Source of the DNA: Streptomyces paradoxus
GTDB lineage: Bacteria > Actinomycetota > Actinomycetes > Streptomycetales > Streptomycetaceae
NCBI RefSeq assembly: GCF_014202475.1
Contig: NZ_JACHGV010000003.1
Span: 590,454 to 654,453, forward strand
Length of the DNA: 64,000 nt
Direction of reading: 5' to 3'
The position numbers were made by a program, and so were the translations under genes. Below, in pieces: positions 42,807-54,683 of this stretch (the first letter of the stretch is position 1; the number at the start of each line of letters is the position of its first letter). The notes beneath the pieces are model-generated. The model had not been told where the DNA came from and searched no databases. It was given only the letters and a program-made list of their open reading frames with translations.

Positions 42807-44936
42807 TCAGCCGCGGTTGAGCTCGAACCAGACCACCTTGCCGGTGCTGAGCCGGGTCGCGCCCCAGCGCCGGGCCATCCGGTTCACCAGGTACAGCCCG
42901 CGGCCGCCCTCGTCGGTGGCCCGGGCCTGGCGCAGCCGCGGCAGTTGCGGCACGTCGTCGCCGACCTCGCAGCGCAGCACGTCCGTACGCAGCAGGCGCA
43001 GCGTCACCGGCCGCGTGGCGTACCGCACGGCGTTGGTGACGACCTCGCTGACGAGCAGCTCCACGGAGTCGCTGAGCTCCTCCAGGCCCCAGCGCGACAG
43101 TGCGCGCCGGGCCAGCCGGCGGGCCCGCCCGGGGGCGGCGTCCTCCGGCTCCAGGAACCAGTAGGCCACGTCGCTGGGGGCGATCCCGTCGAAGCGGGCG
43201 GCGAGCAGCGCGATGTCGTCGTCCCGGTCGCCCGGGCCGAGCATGTCGAGCACCTCGTCGCACAGCGCTTCCAGGGGCGGCGGGTGATCCGGCCCGGTGA
43301 GCTGCGCGACCGCGGCGAGCTTCTCCCGCAGCTGCTCGATGCCCGTCCACACATCGCGCAGGCGCGACTCGACCAAGCCGTCGGTGTAGAGCAGCAGGGT
43401 CGCCCCGGCGGGCGCGTCCAGCTCCACGGCCTCGAAGTCCACGCCGCCGACGCCGATCGGGGCACCGGCCGGCACCCGCAGCACCTCGGCGCGGCCGCCC
43501 AGGTGGAGCAGGACGGGCGGCGGATGGCCGGCGTTGGCGATGGTGATGCGGTGCGATACCGGGTCGTACACGGCGTAGAGGCAGGTCGCCATGCGGTCCA
43601 CGCCGAGGCGCTGGGCCTGTTCGTCGAGATGGTGCAGGACCTCCTGCGGCGGCAGGTCCAGTCCGGCGAGGGTCTGCGCCGTGGTGCGCAGCTGGCCCAT
43701 GATGGCCGCCGAGGTCATGGAGTGGCCCATGACATCACCGACGACCAGGGCGACCCGGCTGCCGGGCAGCGGGATCGCGTCGTACCAGTCGCCGCCCACC
43801 CGGGCCGTCTCCGCCGCCGGCAGGTAGCGGGAGGCCAGCCGCACACCCGTCGGACGGGGCAGCGTCTCGGGCAGCATGGTGCGCTGCAGCTCGTCCGCGA
43901 TGTACGCCTCGCGGCCGTACAGCACCGCCTTGTCGATGCCGAGGGCGCTGTGCGTGGCGAGCTGGGCGGCCACCAGGAGGTCGTCCGGCTCGAACGCCAT
44001 GCGCTCGGGCCGGCGCAGGAACAGCGCCGCACCGATGACCCGGCGCCGGCCGCGCAGCGGGGCGAGGATCGCGCGCTGCCCGTCCGGCACACCGAACTCG
44101 CCGCCTTCACCGAGCAGTTCGGGCAGGGCGGCCTGGGCCGCCGGGGCGTCCGTGAACACCGGGCGCACACCCCGCAGGACCTCGGCGAGCGCGCTGCCGG
44201 GCCGCACCTCGCACAGCTCGGCGCCGACCGTGTCCAGCTCGTTCGGCTCGGGCTGCGCGGCCGGCAGGAAGCCGTTCTCCGTGTCGCGCTCCGCCGGTAT
44301 CCGGTCGGTGCGGCGCAGCCGCAGCACCAGCGGGCCGGTGGGCCGCTCGTCGCCGACCGGCAGCGGATCACGCAGATAGACCAGGATCGCGTCGGAGAAG
44401 GTGGGCACGGTCGCCCGGCACAGCCCCATCACGATCTCGTCCAGGTCGATGCCGCGGGCGATCCGCCGGGTGGCGGCCCCCACGAACCTGAGCCGGTCGC
44501 CGTCCCGCCGCATGGGCGTGGGGCGGCCCGGCGGCAGGCTCTGGCCGCTGCGCCGGTCCTGCCCGTCGGTGGTCACCGGCGGCCGGTCCTGTTCGTCGGC
44601 CGGCTGGACCGGAATGCCCTCGGGGGCGGGACGCGGCCGGGGCGTCTCGCGCTCGGCGGTCTGCTCGGCACCCGGCTGGGAGTGCTCGGAGGCGGGGTCG
44701 CTCACAGTGTCCTTGCCCTTGCCGAACGGCGTGGAAGTGCCCGGCGTGCTGTGTGCCGTCGTGACCGGAACGGCGACGTCGCCGCCGGGGCGGCCCTGTA
44801 CCGGTAAGGCGCCCGCGGCGGGCGCACGCGCCGGTGTCGGGGTATGCACGAACGCCCCGCGGGGATCCGCGGGGTCGACGCCCGTCTGGGGGCGTTCGAA
44901 CGAGGTCGGCTGCTCCGTCACGCGTGTCGAATCCAT
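42807..44936 (-). CDS. RsbU/SpoIIE-like PP2C phosphatase with GAF and HATPase domains
   Basis: 709 aa. Disordered N-terminus to about 145, a GAF domain (about 155-330), a PP2C/SpoIIE phosphatase domain (about 345-565: RVGGDWYDAIPLPGSRVALVVGDVMGHSMTSAAIMGQLRTTAQ, with DGLVE and DDDIALLAARF) and a C-terminal HATPase anti-sigma kinase domain (about 590-705: ELLVSEVVTNAVRYATRPVTLRLL). It would dephosphorylate an anti-anti-sigma factor and so release a SigB-type sigma factor, with the HATPase giving an opposite activity in one protein. A SigB-type promoter lies upstream. ATG at 44936; GTG at 44954 is the alternative. Confidence 0.92.
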   Translation of the reverse strand: MDSTRVTEQPTSFERPQTGVDPADPRGAFVHTPTPARAPAAGALPVQGRPGGDVAVPVTTAHSTPGTSTPFGKGKDTVSDPASEHSQPGAEQTAERETPRPRPAPEGIPVQPADEQDRPPVTTDGQDRRSGQSLPPGRPTPMRRDGDRLRFVGAATRRIARGIDLDEIVMGLCRATVPTFSDAILVYLRDPLPVGDERPTGPLVLRLRRTDRIPAERDTENGFLPAAQPEPNELDTVGAELCEVRPGSALAEVLRGVRPVFTDAPAAQAALPELLGEGGEFGVPDGQRAILAPLRGRRRVIGAALFLRRPERMAFEPDDLLVAAQLATHSALGIDKAVLYGREAYIADELQRTMLPETLPRPTGVRLASRYLPAAETARVGGDWYDAIPLPGSRVALVVGDVMGHSMTSAAIMGQLRTTAQTLAGLDLPPQEVLHHLDEQAQRLGVDRMATCLYAVYDPVSHRITIANAGHPPPVLLHLGGRAEVLRVPAGAPIGVGGVDFEAVELDAPAGATLLLYTDGLVESRLRDVWTGIEQLREKLAAVAQLTGPDHPPPLEALCDEVLDMLGPGDRDDDIALLAARFDGIAPSDVAYWFLEPEDAAPGRARRLARRALSRWGLEELSDSVELLVSEVVTNAVRYATRPVTLRLLRTDVLRCEVGDDVPQLPRLRQARATDEGGRGLYLVNRMARRWGATRLSTGKVVWFELNRG

Positions 44937-44954
44937 CCGTCCGGGGCTGCGCAC

Positions 44955-45258
44955 CGCGCGCGCAGATGGTCCCGCCGAAACTCCGATACCCGGAATACGT
45001 GCCCCAGGAACGGAATTCCCGCGTGGTCAGAGGTTGTTTCTGTGCCACCGGCGGACCGTCTGCGGCCCGCAGGGGCCGTCCGACGGCCCCTGGGGCCCGT
45101 GGCGCAGGCCCTTCCGGTGTTGCCCTCGTACCCCTCGCTCACGTCCTGCCGCCCCTCGGTGACGATCGGTCAAGCCCAGCGCGTGCTCCGGTAGTTGCCG
45201 CCGCGCGCCCTTGCGGAGGACGATCCTACGTTTCTTGCCCGGGGGCGCATCAAGGGTC
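44955..45258. other. Intergenic region upstream of the RsbU-like gene
   Basis: The 304 bases hold the SigB-type promoter and no supported gene. Several GC-rich inverted repeats at about 45055-45100 (GCGGCCCGCAGGGGCC and GGCCCCTGGGGCCC) could end a transcript. Confidence 0.4.
44986..45011 (-). promoter_or_regulatory. SigB-type promoter upstream of the RsbU-like gene
   Basis: On the minus strand GTTC (45011-45008), 16 bases, then GGGTAT (44991-44986). This fits the GTTT-N14-17-GGGTA pattern of SigB-family sigma factors with one mismatch. About 45 bases from the ATG at 44936. Suggests feedback of the sigma factor on its own activator. Confidence 0.5.
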
Positions 45259-45951
45259 TCATGTGGACACATGCGCGGGCGTACGATCCCAGTCCTCCGG
45301 CAGTGACGGTACCGTCCAGGACGGATCCGGGCGCCAGTGCTGCCAGCCTTCCGAGAACGGCGGCCCCCAGGCGCGGATCACCTCCACCGCGTCCCGCCCC
45401 GCCTCGCGTACCTTTTCCGCCTGTTGGTCGTCCATCAGCCCGTCTCGCAGGGCCTGGGCGAACTCGTCCTCGTCCCGCCAGTGCCAACTGCGGTCGGGAT
45501 GGACGGAGATGTCCAGGAAATGGTCGACGGAGTCGACGCCGCCCGCCCAACGGGCCAGCGGCTCCTCCAGGTTCACGTACCAGTTCTTGAACTGCCAGCC
45601 CGGCTCCCAGAACAGCCACACCGACCAGGGTTCGCCGGGCCGGGCCAGCTTCAGCACACCCGTGCCGAACCACCGGTCGCGCTGCACGGTGCGCGGCTTG
45701 GTGTAGCGCGACTCCAGCGGTTCCAGGTGCACGGGCGTGCCGTCGGCGAGCACGGGCTTCACACATTCGGTGCCGGGCGCCAGCCACACGGCGAGCAGGT
45801 CCGCGTCGTCCCGGACGACGGTGACGGGACGCGCGATGTGCACGTGCGTGCCGCCGTTCTCCCGGTACCGCCACAGGATCCGGCTCCCGGGCGCCCAGAA
45901 GCCTGCCGCACCACCCGTTTCCACGCGTCTCATCGCTCCACCGTCCGCCAT
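45259..45951 (-). CDS. DUF402 domain protein
   Basis: 230 aa. DUF402 fold (FomD/Ntdp-like), a beta-barrel that in other proteins is a metal-dependent phosphatase acting on nucleotides: RDRWFGTGVLKLARPGEPWSVWLFWEPGWQFKNWYVNLEEPL and the acidic DSVDHFLDISVHPDRSWHWRDEDEF. No signal or membrane helix. ATG at 45951 or the in-frame ATG at 45933. Confidence 0.85.
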   Translation of the reverse strand: MADGGAMRRVETGGAAGFWAPGSRILWRYRENGGTHVHIARPVTVVRDDADLLAVWLAPGTECVKPVLADGTPVHLEPLESRYTKPRTVQRDRWFGTGVLKLARPGEPWSVWLFWEPGWQFKNWYVNLEEPLARWAGGVDSVDHFLDISVHPDRSWHWRDEDEFAQALRDGLMDDQQAEKVREAGRDAVEVIRAWGPPFSEGWQHWRPDPSWTVPSLPEDWDRTPAHVST

Positions 45952-46034
45952 GAACAGATATTAGGTGCCGTAGGCATACGACGCTGCGGCGCGTGTCACG
46001 GTTCACGCGCCGGGCACACGTCTGCGTCCCGTCG

Positions 46035-47438
46035 TCACGGGCGGGTCATCCGCAGGACATCCAGTGCCTCGTCGAGCTGCTCCGCGGTCAGGTCACCGCG
46101 CTCCACGTACCCGCCGTCCAGCACGACCTGACGGATCGTCTTCCGTTCGGCCAGCGCCTTCTTGGCGACCTTGGCGGCCTCCTCGTAGCCGATGTACTTG
46201 TTGAGCGGTGTGACGACCGAGGGGGAGGACTCGGCGTACTCCCGCGCCCGCTCGCGGTTCGCGGTGATCCCGTCCACGGTGCGGTCGGCCAGCAGCCGCG
46301 TCACGTTGGCGAGCAGCCGGACCGACTCCAGCACGTTCTTCGCGATGACCGGCAGCATCACGTTCAGCTCGAAGTTGCCGGCGGCGCCGGCCGTCGCGAC
46401 GGTGGCGTCGTTGCCGGCGACCTGCGCGGCGACCATCAGCACGGCCTCGGGAATGACCGGATTCACCTTGCCCGGCATGATCGAGGAGCCGGGCTGGAGG
46501 TCGGGCAGGGCGATCTCGGCGAGGCCGGTGCGCGGCCCGGAGGACATCCAGCGCAGATCGTTGGCGATCTTCGTCAGCCCGACCGCGATGGTCCGCAGCT
46601 GCCCGCTGGTCTCGACGATGCCGTCCCGGGCGCCCTGCGCCTCGAAGTGGTTCCGGGCCTCGGTGAGGGGCAGCCCGGTGGCGCGGGCGACCTCCTCGAT
46701 GACGGCCGCGGAGAAGCCGGGCGGGGTATTGATGCCGGTGCCGACGGCCGTGCCGCCGAGGGGCAGCTCGGCGAGCCGGGGCAGGGAGGCCTGAAGCCGC
46801 TCGACGCCGTACCGCACCTGGGCCGCGTACCCGCCGAATTCCTGGCCCAGCGTCACGGGCGTGGCGTCCATCAGGTGCGTACGACCGGACTTCACGACGT
46901 CGGCGAACTCCTCGGCCTTGCGCTCAAGGGAGGCCGCCAGGTGCTCCAGGGCGGGGACCAGATCGCGCGTCACCGCGGCGGTGGCGGCGATGTGGATCGA
47001 GGAGGGGAAGACGTCGTTGGACGACTGGGAGGCGTTGACGTGGTCGTTCGGGTGCACGGCGCTGCCCAGCCGCTCGCTCGCGAGGGTGGCGATGACCTCG
47101 TTGGTGTTCATGTTGGACGAGGTCCCGGACCCGGTCTGGAACACGTCGACCGGGAAGTGCGCGTCCCACTTCCCCTCGGCGACCTCATCGGCCGCCTCCT
47201 GGATCGCCCCGGCGATGTCCTTGTCCAGGACCCCCAGCTCGGCGTTGACCTTGGCCGCCGCCCCCTTGATGCGGGCCAGCGCCTCGATGTGCGCGCGCTC
47301 GATGCGCTGCCCGGAAACCGGGAAGTTCTCGACCGCCCGCTGGGTCTGCGCCCGCCACTTTGCGTGGGCGGGCACCCGCACCTCGCCCATGGAGTCGTGC
47401 TCGGTGCGGTACTCGGTCCTGTCCTGCTCGTCGGTCAT
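46035..47438 (-). CDS. fumC: Class II fumarate hydratase FumC
   Basis: 467 aa, usual length. Fumarase/aspartase superfamily: catalyses fumarate plus water to malate in the TCA cycle. Signatures [33 protein letters not shown] and [15 protein letters not shown] (the flexible loop with catalytic Ser) are intact. It sits 78 bases downstream of the class I fumarase on the same strand. Confidence 0.97.
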   Translation of the reverse strand: MTDEQDRTEYRTEHDSMGEVRVPAHAKWRAQTQRAVENFPVSGQRIERAHIEALARIKGAAAKVNAELGVLDKDIAGAIQEAADEVAEGKWDAHFPVDVFQTGSGTSSNMNTNEVIATLASERLGSAVHPNDHVNASQSSNDVFPSSIHIAATAAVTRDLVPALEHLAASLERKAEEFADVVKSGRTHLMDATPVTLGQEFGGYAAQVRYGVERLQASLPRLAELPLGGTAVGTGINTPPGFSAAVIEEVARATGLPLTEARNHFEAQGARDGIVETSGQLRTIAVGLTKIANDLRWMSSGPRTGLAEIALPDLQPGSSIMPGKVNPVIPEAVLMVAAQVAGNDATVATAGAAGNFELNVMLPVIAKNVLESVRLLANVTRLLADRTVDGITANRERAREYAESSPSVVTPLNKYIGYEEAAKVAKKALAERKTIRQVVLDGGYVERGDLTAEQLDEALDVLRMTRP

Positions 47439-47515
47439 CGACGATCACCTCCACGTGTCACAGCGTCAGCGCCGCGACCACTGTTCCCCGTGGAGGCGAA
47501 TCGTCACCGCCCTTC

Positions 47516-49192
<1,677 letters not shown>

Positions 49193-49349
49193 TCCTCACT
49201 CGACAGACGCGGCCCGCCTCCTTTGGCGGGCGCCAACCAGCGTAGAACCTGCCGCTGACGGCGAGCTTGTGAGGTAAGGCTCAGTTCGTCACATCCGGCC
49301 GCGACCCAAGGGGCGCCGCCGAGGGGTGTCGCGATCTATCGTGTTTCGG

Positions 49350-49355
49350 TACGCT
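49350..49355 (+). promoter_or_regulatory. Candidate -10 box of the DUF1707 gene (leaderless)
   Basis: TACGCT six bases before the GTG at 49362. The -35 region is unclear. The spacing suggests that the transcript starts at the start codon. Confidence 0.4.
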
Positions 49356-49361
49356 GCTGCC

Positions 49362-50063
49362 GTGGACCTTCAGAAGCAGGACCTCCAGCAGCAGAGCGCG
49401 CCCGCCGTCTCCGAGCTCCGCGCCTCCGACGCCGAGCGCGACCGCATCGCCGACATCCTGCACGACGCCCTGGCCGAAGGCCGTCTCACCGCGGACGAGC
49501 ATGCCGAGCGCGTCGAGGGGGTGCTGCGCGCCAAGACCGTCGGCGAGCTGGAGGTCTTCATACAGGACCTGCCCGCCGCCCACCGCCAGGGCCCCGGCTC
49601 CTCCCCGGCTCCCGCCCCGCACCGCCCCACCGCCGGCGCCCTCCCGATCGACCCGGACGACAACGTCGTCGCGGTCTTCAGCGGCGCCGTCCGCAAGGGC
49701 CGCTGGCGCGCGGGCCGCCGTATCCACGCGTACGCGGTCTTCGGCAGTGTCGAGATAGACCTCAGCGAGGCCCTCTTCGACCATCAGCAGGTCGTCGTCA
49801 AGTCGTTCGCGATCTTCGGCAGCGTCGACATCCGCGTCCCGGAGAACGTGTCGCTGCGCGGCACGGGCAGCGGCGTCCTCGGCAGCTTCGAGGTGGACAC
49901 CCTCGACTCGGGTGACCCGCAGGCCCCCATCGTGTACGTCGACGGCTGGGCCGTCCTGGGCAGCGTCGAGGCGCGGCCCAAGCGGGGCAAGATCGTCGCG
50001 GACATCCTGGACCGGGTGCAGCGCAAGGTCGACCGGAGTTTGCGCAAACACCTGGGGCATTGA
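49362..50063 (+). CDS. DUF1707 domain protein
   Basis: 233 aa. DUF1707 (SHOCT-like) helical domain at about 20-80 (RASDAERDRIADILHDALAEGRLTADEHAERVEGVLRAKTVGELEVFIQDLP). A Pro/Ala linker and a C-terminal repeated beta-rich domain follow (VVAVFSGAVRKGRW, YAVFGSVEIDLSEALF, FAIFGSVDIRVPENV, WAVLGSVEARPKRGK), a small right-handed beta-helix with four FG/LG repeats like cell-wall-active DUF2154 proteins. The GTG at 49362 follows a -10 box directly; a longer frame upstream reads through the promoter. Confidence 0.85.
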   Translation: MDLQKQDLQQQSAPAVSELRASDAERDRIADILHDALAEGRLTADEHAERVEGVLRAKTVGELEVFIQDLPAAHRQGPGSSPAPAPHRPTAGALPIDPDDNVVAVFSGAVRKGRWRAGRRIHAYAVFGSVEIDLSEALFDHQQVVVKSFAIFGSVDIRVPENVSLRGTGSGVLGSFEVDTLDSGDPQAPIVYVDGWAVLGSVEARPKRGKIVADILDRVQRKVDRSLRKHLGH

Positions 50064-50177
50064 CAGGCGCGAATCCCCCGAATCCGGCGGTTCGGAACTC
50101 AGTGCATAGGCGCGCGTACAGCGGGTAGGCCTTGCTGCATCGTCTCTCGCTCGCGAAGCCGTCGTCAGGAGTAGACC

Positions 50178-50555
50178 GTGCTGCAACCGCCGCATTCGTC
50201 TCTGCAGGTAGCTGCCGTTCCGGCCCCGCGGGTGCCAGCGCGAGACAGGGACCAGGACGCCCCGTGGCACACCGAGGCGGTGTGCCGGCGTGACGAAGCG
50301 GGGCTGTTCTTCGCCCCCTCCAAGGAGCCGACCGCCGCGAGACTGTCCCGGGAGGAAGCGGCGAAGCGGGTCTGCGCCCGGTGTCCGGTGATGGTCGAGT
50401 GCCGCGAACACGCCCTGCTCCAGCCCGAGCCGTACGGCGTGTGGGGCGGCCTCACCGCCGCGGAGCGCCGCGTGGTCCTGGCCCGGCGCCGCCGCCGTGA
50501 CATGGAGCTGAAGAAGGCGGCCCGCCCGGCGAACCAGATAGCGGCGGCGGGCTGA
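50178..50555 (+). CDS. WhiB-like iron-sulfur regulator
   Basis: 125 aa. Four cysteines for a [4Fe-4S] cluster (Cys36, Cys66, Cys69, Cys75), GVWGGL turn at 87-92 and a basic C-terminal end (RRVVLARRRRRDMELKK). WhiB-like proteins regulate development, redox or cell-wall genes by binding a sigma factor. Which Wbl this is cannot be told from the sequence alone. GTG at 50178 with AGGAG eight bases upstream. Confidence 0.95.
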   Translation: MLQPPHSSLQVAAVPAPRVPARDRDQDAPWHTEAVCRRDEAGLFFAPSKEPTAARLSREEAAKRVCARCPVMVECREHALLQPEPYGVWGGLTAAERRVVLARRRRRDMELKKAARPANQIAAAG

Positions 50556-50599
50556 CGGCCGAGGGCGCGAACAGCGTGCACTAACAGGGCGTACGAAAC

Positions 50600-50630
50600 G
50601 GGCGTCCCCACCGCACCGGGGACGCCCTTT
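50600..50630. terminator. Terminator between whiB-like gene and glpX
   Basis: GGGCGTCCCC / GGGGACGCCC stem with an ACCGCACC loop and TTT, between the convergent genes. Confidence 0.8.
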
Positions 50631-50655
50631 CGCTGCGCCGGTCTTCTTCTCGGGG

Positions 50656-51690
50656 CTACTTCCCCTTGTCGAAGTCGATCGCGCTGTAGGCCCGCAGCTT
50701 GCTCAGCCGGTGCTCGGAGGAGATCCGGCGGACCGTGCCCGACCGCGACCGCATCACGATCGAGTCGGTCGTGGCGTTCTCCGCCCGGTAGCGAACCCCC
50801 CGCAGCAGCTCCCCGTCGGTGATGCCCGTGGCCACGAAGAACACGTTCTCGCCGGTGACGAGGTCCTCGGTCGTCAGTACCCGGTCGAGGTCGTGCCCCG
50901 CGTCGATCGCCCGCTGCCGCTCCTCGTCGTCCTTGGGCCACAGCTTGCCCTGGATCGTGCCGCCGAGGCACTTCACCGCGCAGGCCGAGATGATCCCCTC
51001 CGGCGTACCGCCGATGCCGAGCAGCAGATCGACGCCCGTGCCCTCGCGCAGCGCCAGGATCGAGCCGGCCACGTCGCCGTCGGAGATCAGCTTGATGCGG
51101 GCCCCGGTCTCCCGGATCTCCTTGATGATGCCCTCGTGCCGCGGGCGGTCCAGGATCACCACGGTCACGTCCTCCGGCGCGGACCGCTTCGCCTTGGCGA
51201 CGCGCCGGATGTTCACCGACACCGGGGCGTTGATGTCGACGAAGTCGGCCGCCTCCGGCCCGGTGACGAGCTTGTCCATGTAGAAGACGGCGGACGGGTC
51301 GAACATGGACCCGCGCTCGGCGGCGGCAAGCACCGCGATCGCGTTGGTCATGCCCTTCGCGGTCAGCGTGGTGCCGTCGATCGGGTCGACGGCGATGTCG
51401 CACTCGGGTCCGGTCCCGTCGCCCACGCGCTCCCCGTTGAACAGCATGGGGGCTTCGTCCTTCTCGCCCTCGCCGATGACGACGACGCCGTTCATCGACA
51501 CGGTGGAGACGAGGGTGCGCATGGCGCGCACCGCAGCGCCGTCGGCGCCGTTCTTGTCACCGCGGCCGACCCAGCGGCCCGCGGCCATCGCCGCTGCCTC
51601 GGTGACCCGGACCAGTTCCAGGGCGAGGTTGCGGTCGGGGGCCTCGGAGGGCACATCAAGTTCGGACGGCAAGTGATGATGCTCGGTCAT
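50656..51690 (-). CDS. glpX: Class II fructose-1,6-bisphosphatase GlpX
   Basis: 344 aa. [11 protein letters not shown] and DPIDGTTL (metal- and phosphate-binding motifs of the lithium-sensitive phosphatase family) near residues 72-105. Hydrolyses fructose-1,6-bisphosphate in gluconeogenesis. Divergent from the DUF4245 gene. Confidence 0.95.
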   Translation of the reverse strand: MTEHHHLPSELDVPSEAPDRNLALELVRVTEAAAMAAGRWVGRGDKNGADGAAVRAMRTLVSTVSMNGVVVIGEGEKDEAPMLFNGERVGDGTGPECDIAVDPIDGTTLTAKGMTNAIAVLAAAERGSMFDPSAVFYMDKLVTGPEAADFVDINAPVSVNIRRVAKAKRSAPEDVTVVILDRPRHEGIIKEIRETGARIKLISDGDVAGSILALREGTGVDLLLGIGGTPEGIISACAVKCLGGTIQGKLWPKDDEERQRAIDAGHDLDRVLTTEDLVTGENVFFVATGITDGELLRGVRYRAENATTDSIVMRSRSGTVRRISSEHRLSKLRAYSAIDFDKGK

Positions 51691-51817
51691 CGGAGCGCAC
51701 CTTTCTGTACGACGACGGCCGGATGAGGGCTTTGTCGCCCGACTCTATCGCCGAGGCCCCAAAATGAGCAGGGGCCCCCACGGATGAGCGCGGCAGGGAC
51801 CTGCGACGATAGGGGGC

Positions 51818-52342
51818 GTGGCAGGCAAGAACGGCAAGCAGAAGACGGCACGGGACATGATCCTCTCCATGGGAGTCATCGTCCTCGTGGCGGGCTTCGT
51901 GTACCTCTTCATCCCGCACGACGACAGCGCGCCCGACGTCAAGGCCGTCGACTACCGGGTCGAACTGCTCACGGCACGCCGTGCCGCCTCCTACCCGGTG
52001 GCCGCGCCCCAGGGCCTGCCCGACACATGGAAGGCCACCTCCGTCCGCTTCCAGGGCGACGAGTTCGACGCCTGGCACCTCGGCTTCCACGATCCCGAGG
52101 GGGAGTACGTGGCGGTCGAGCAGTCCACTCAGCGGCGCCCCGTCTTCCTCGACGAGGCGACCCAGGGCGCCCGGGAGACCGGGAAGACCGAGAAGATCGC
52201 CGGCGAGACCTGGACCCGGTACGAGGGCGGCCGGTACGACGCGCTGGTCCTGGAAGGCACCAAGGGTTCGACGACGGTCGTGACCGGCACCGCCTCGTTC
52301 GCGCAGCTGACGAAGATGGCCGAGGCGCTGCATACGAAGTGA
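51818..52342 (+). CDS. DUF4245 domain protein
   Basis: 174 aa. One N-terminal membrane helix (about 14-33), then a soluble extracytoplasmic domain of the DUF4245 family (YRVELLTARRAASYPVAAPQGLPDTWKATSVRF, EKIAGETWTRYEGGRYDALVLEG). Function unknown, common in actinobacteria next to glpX. GTG at 51818. Confidence 0.88.
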   Translation: MAGKNGKQKTARDMILSMGVIVLVAGFVYLFIPHDDSAPDVKAVDYRVELLTARRAASYPVAAPQGLPDTWKATSVRFQGDEFDAWHLGFHDPEGEYVAVEQSTQRRPVFLDEATQGARETGKTEKIAGETWTRYEGGRYDALVLEGTKGSTTVVTGTASFAQLTKMAEALHTK

Positions 52343-52344
52343 AC

Positions 52345-52392
52345 GCGCACGAGGAAGGCCCCCGGCGGATGCCGGGGGCCTTCCTCGTGCGC
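52345..52392. terminator. Very long bidirectional terminator, 22-base stem
   Basis: A perfect 22-base stem (GCGCACGAGGAAGGCCCCCGGC and its complement) with a GGAT loop between the convergent DUF4245 and nitroreductase genes. It starts only two bases after the DUF4245 stop. Confidence 0.9.
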
Positions 52393-52397
52393 GTCGC

Positions 52398-52988
52398 TCA
52401 GACGGTCGTGACGACCTGGTCGAAGTCCAGGCGCGGGGAGCGCGGGTGCCAGGCGTCCGGCCCCGGGCGGCCGATGTTGACGACCATCAGCGGGGTGTGG
52501 TCGTCGTCCAGGAACTCCTTGCGCACACCCTCGAAGTCGAAGCCGGTCATCGGTCCGGCGGCAAGGCCGGCGGCGCGGACGCCGACGATGAAGTACGCGG
52601 CCTGGAGGGCGGCGTTCAGCGCGGCGGCGTTCTCGCGGACCGGGCGCTCGGTGAAGAAGACGTCCTTGATCTGAGGGGCGGCCGGGAACAGGTGCGGCAG
52701 CTCCTCGTGGAACTCGTTGTCCGCGGAGAGGATCGCCACCAGCGGTGCGCTCGCGGTCTTGGGCCGGTTGCCCTCGGCCATGTGCGCCACCAGACGCTCG
52801 CGGGCCTCGGGGGAGCGGACCAGGGTGATGCGCAGCGGGGTCTGGTTGAAGGCGGTCGGACCGTACTTGACCAGGTCGTAGATCGCCTGCACCTGCTCAT
52901 CGGTCACCGGTTCGTCGGTGAAGGTGTTGGCGCTGCGGGCCTCACGGAACAGAAGGTCCTGGGCTGCGGGGTCAAGAACGAGGGACAT
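52398..52988 (-). CDS. Nitroreductase-family protein, malonic semialdehyde reductase (RutE) type
   Basis: 196 aa. FMN-binding nitroreductase fold: FTDEPVTDEQVQAIYDLVKYGPTAFNQTPLRITLVRS is the RutE/YdfN-like flavin- and NAD(P)H-binding start, then GPMTGFDFEGVRKEFLDDD and VVNIGRPG. It would reduce a small aldehyde or nitro compound. ATG at 52988 gives the usual length; the frame extends 26 codons upstream without a site. Confidence 0.9.
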   Translation of the reverse strand: MSLVLDPAAQDLLFREARSANTFTDEPVTDEQVQAIYDLVKYGPTAFNQTPLRITLVRSPEARERLVAHMAEGNRPKTASAPLVAILSADNEFHEELPHLFPAAPQIKDVFFTERPVRENAAALNAALQAAYFIVGVRAAGLAAGPMTGFDFEGVRKEFLDDDHTPLMVVNIGRPGPDAWHPRSPRLDFDQVVTTV

Positions 52989-53108
52989 GGATGCACTTTC
53001 TCGCGACTGTCGATCCGGATGACCGGCTGACGTCTCGACCGTACGCGAATGAAGTTCAACGTTCAATCAATGTGGGGGTGTCGCGTATCACGAACCGAAC
53101 GCCCCAGG

Positions 53109-53354
53109 TCACTCCGCGTCCTCGTCCTCCGCGGTCTCCTCCGCCAGCGCCGCGTCCAGCCGCGCCCGGGCCCCCTCCAGCCACTGCCGGCACACCTTGG
53201 CCAGCTCCTCGCCCCGCTCCCAGAGCGCGAGGGACTCCTCCAGCGTCGTACCGCCCGCCTCCAGGCGCCGGACGACCTCGATCAGCTCGTCCCGCGCCTG
53301 CTCGTACCCGAGCGCCTCGCCGGTGCCCGGTGTCTCGTCAACCTCGCTGGTCAT
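53109..53354 (-). CDS. xseB: Exodeoxyribonuclease VII small subunit
   Basis: 81 aa. Xse[55 protein letters not shown], the short helical family signature. Forms exonuclease VII with XseA. Nine bases after xseA, same strand. Confidence 0.95.
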   Translation of the reverse strand: MTSEVDETPGTGEALGYEQARDELIEVVRRLEAGGTTLEESLALWERGEELAKVCRQWLEGARARLDAALAEETAEDEDAE

Positions 53355-53363
53355 CCACCCACC

Positions 53364-54572
53364 CTATGTGTCCACTCGTACGGAGAACTCACCCTCGGAG
53401 ACCCGCGCGCGCAGGGTCTCCCCGGCCGTCACCTCGCCCGGGTCGCGGACCGCGTGCCCGTCCGCCTTCTGCAGCACCGCGTACCCGCGCTTCAGGGTCG
53501 CGGCGGGGGAGAGGGCCACCACGCGCGCGTGCGTGTGCGACAGCTCCGACTCGGCGCGGTCGAGCTGGTGCCGCAGACAGCGCCGGGCCCGGTCCAGCAG
53601 GTCCGCCACCTGGTCGGCGCGCACCTCGATCATCCGGTGCGGGTCCTGTATCGACGGCCGCGCCAGCGCGTGCGCCAGCCCCCGCTCCTCCCGGTCCACC
53701 AGCGCCGCCACGCACCGCCGCGCCCGGTCCCGCAGCAGCCGCACCCGCTCGTACTCCTCGCCGACGTCCGGCACGACCTTCTTGGCCGCGTCGGTCGGGG
53801 TCGAGGCGCGCAGATCGGCGACGTGGTCCAGCAGCGGGTTGTCCGGCTCGTGCCCGATGGCGGACACCACGGGCGTACGGCACTGCGCGACCGTGCGGAT
53901 CAGCTGCTCGTCGGAGAACGGCAGCAGGTCCTCCACGCTGCCGCCGCCCCGGGCGACGATGATCACGTCCACATCGTCGATCGCGTCGAGCTCCTTCACG
54001 GCCTGCACGACCTGCGGCACGGCGTGCACGCCCTGCACGGCGACGTTGCGCACCTCGAAGCGGACGGCGGGCCAGCGGTGCCGGGCGTTCTCCAGGACGT
54101 CCCGCTCGGCGGCCGAGGCCCGCCCGCAGACCAGCCCGACCAGCTGCGGCAGGAACGGCAGCGGCTTCTTGCGCTCCGGCGCGAACAGCCCCTCCCGGGC
54201 CAGGGCCTTCTTCAGCTGCTCCAGGCGCGCGAGCAGCTCACCGACCCCGACGGGCCGTATCTCGGCGGCCCGCAGCGACAGCTGCCCCCGCGGGGCGTAC
54301 CACTCGGGCTTGGCGAGGACGACGACCCGGGCGCCCTCGCTCACCACGTCCGCGACGGCGTCGAACACCTGCCGGTAGCAGGTGACGCTCACCGAGATGT
54401 CGTACGACGGGTCCCGCAGCGTCAGGAACACCACACCCGCGCCCGGCCGCCGCGACAGCTGGGTGATCTGCCCCTCTACCCACACCGCCCCGAGCCGGTC
54501 GATCCAGCCCCCGATGAGCCGCGACACCTCGCCGACGGGCAGCGGGGCTTCCGGAGTCGTGTTCACAGCCAT
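53364..54572 (-). CDS. xseA: Exodeoxyribonuclease VII large subunit
   Basis: 402 aa. OB-fold at about 10-110 ([41 protein letters not shown]) and the exonuclease VII large-subunit domain after it ([51 protein letters not shown]) with a long helical end. Degrades single-stranded DNA from both ends. ATG at 54572; the frame extends further but without the family N-terminus. Confidence 0.94.
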   Translation of the reverse strand: MAVNTTPEAPLPVGEVSRLIGGWIDRLGAVWVEGQITQLSRRPGAGVVFLTLRDPSYDISVSVTCYRQVFDAVADVVSEGARVVVLAKPEWYAPRGQLSLRAAEIRPVGVGELLARLEQLKKALAREGLFAPERKKPLPFLPQLVGLVCGRASAAERDVLENARHRWPAVRFEVRNVAVQGVHAVPQVVQAVKELDAIDDVDVIIVARGGGSVEDLLPFSDEQLIRTVAQCRTPVVSAIGHEPDNPLLDHVADLRASTPTDAAKKVVPDVGEEYERVRLLRDRARRCVAALVDREERGLAHALARPSIQDPHRMIEVRADQVADLLDRARRCLRHQLDRAESELSHTHARVVALSPAATLKRGYAVLQKADGHAVRDPGEVTAGETLRARVSEGEFSVRVDT

Positions 54573-54683
54573 GTCCGCGAGGGTAGTGGTCACCGCCGAC
54601 AACACCGCCCACCCGCGGGCGCGGCCGGACGTGCGCCACGTCAGTCTCCCCAGTCTTCGCGGGGACTCCACCAGCGTGCGATC

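Noticed and set aside
40366..43350. A 994-codon frame on the minus strand opposite the penicillin-binding protein gene.
   Set aside because: It is a mirror of high-GC codon bias; low complexity, Gly/Arg-rich, no domain, and the plus strand carries a complete PBP with catalytic motifs.
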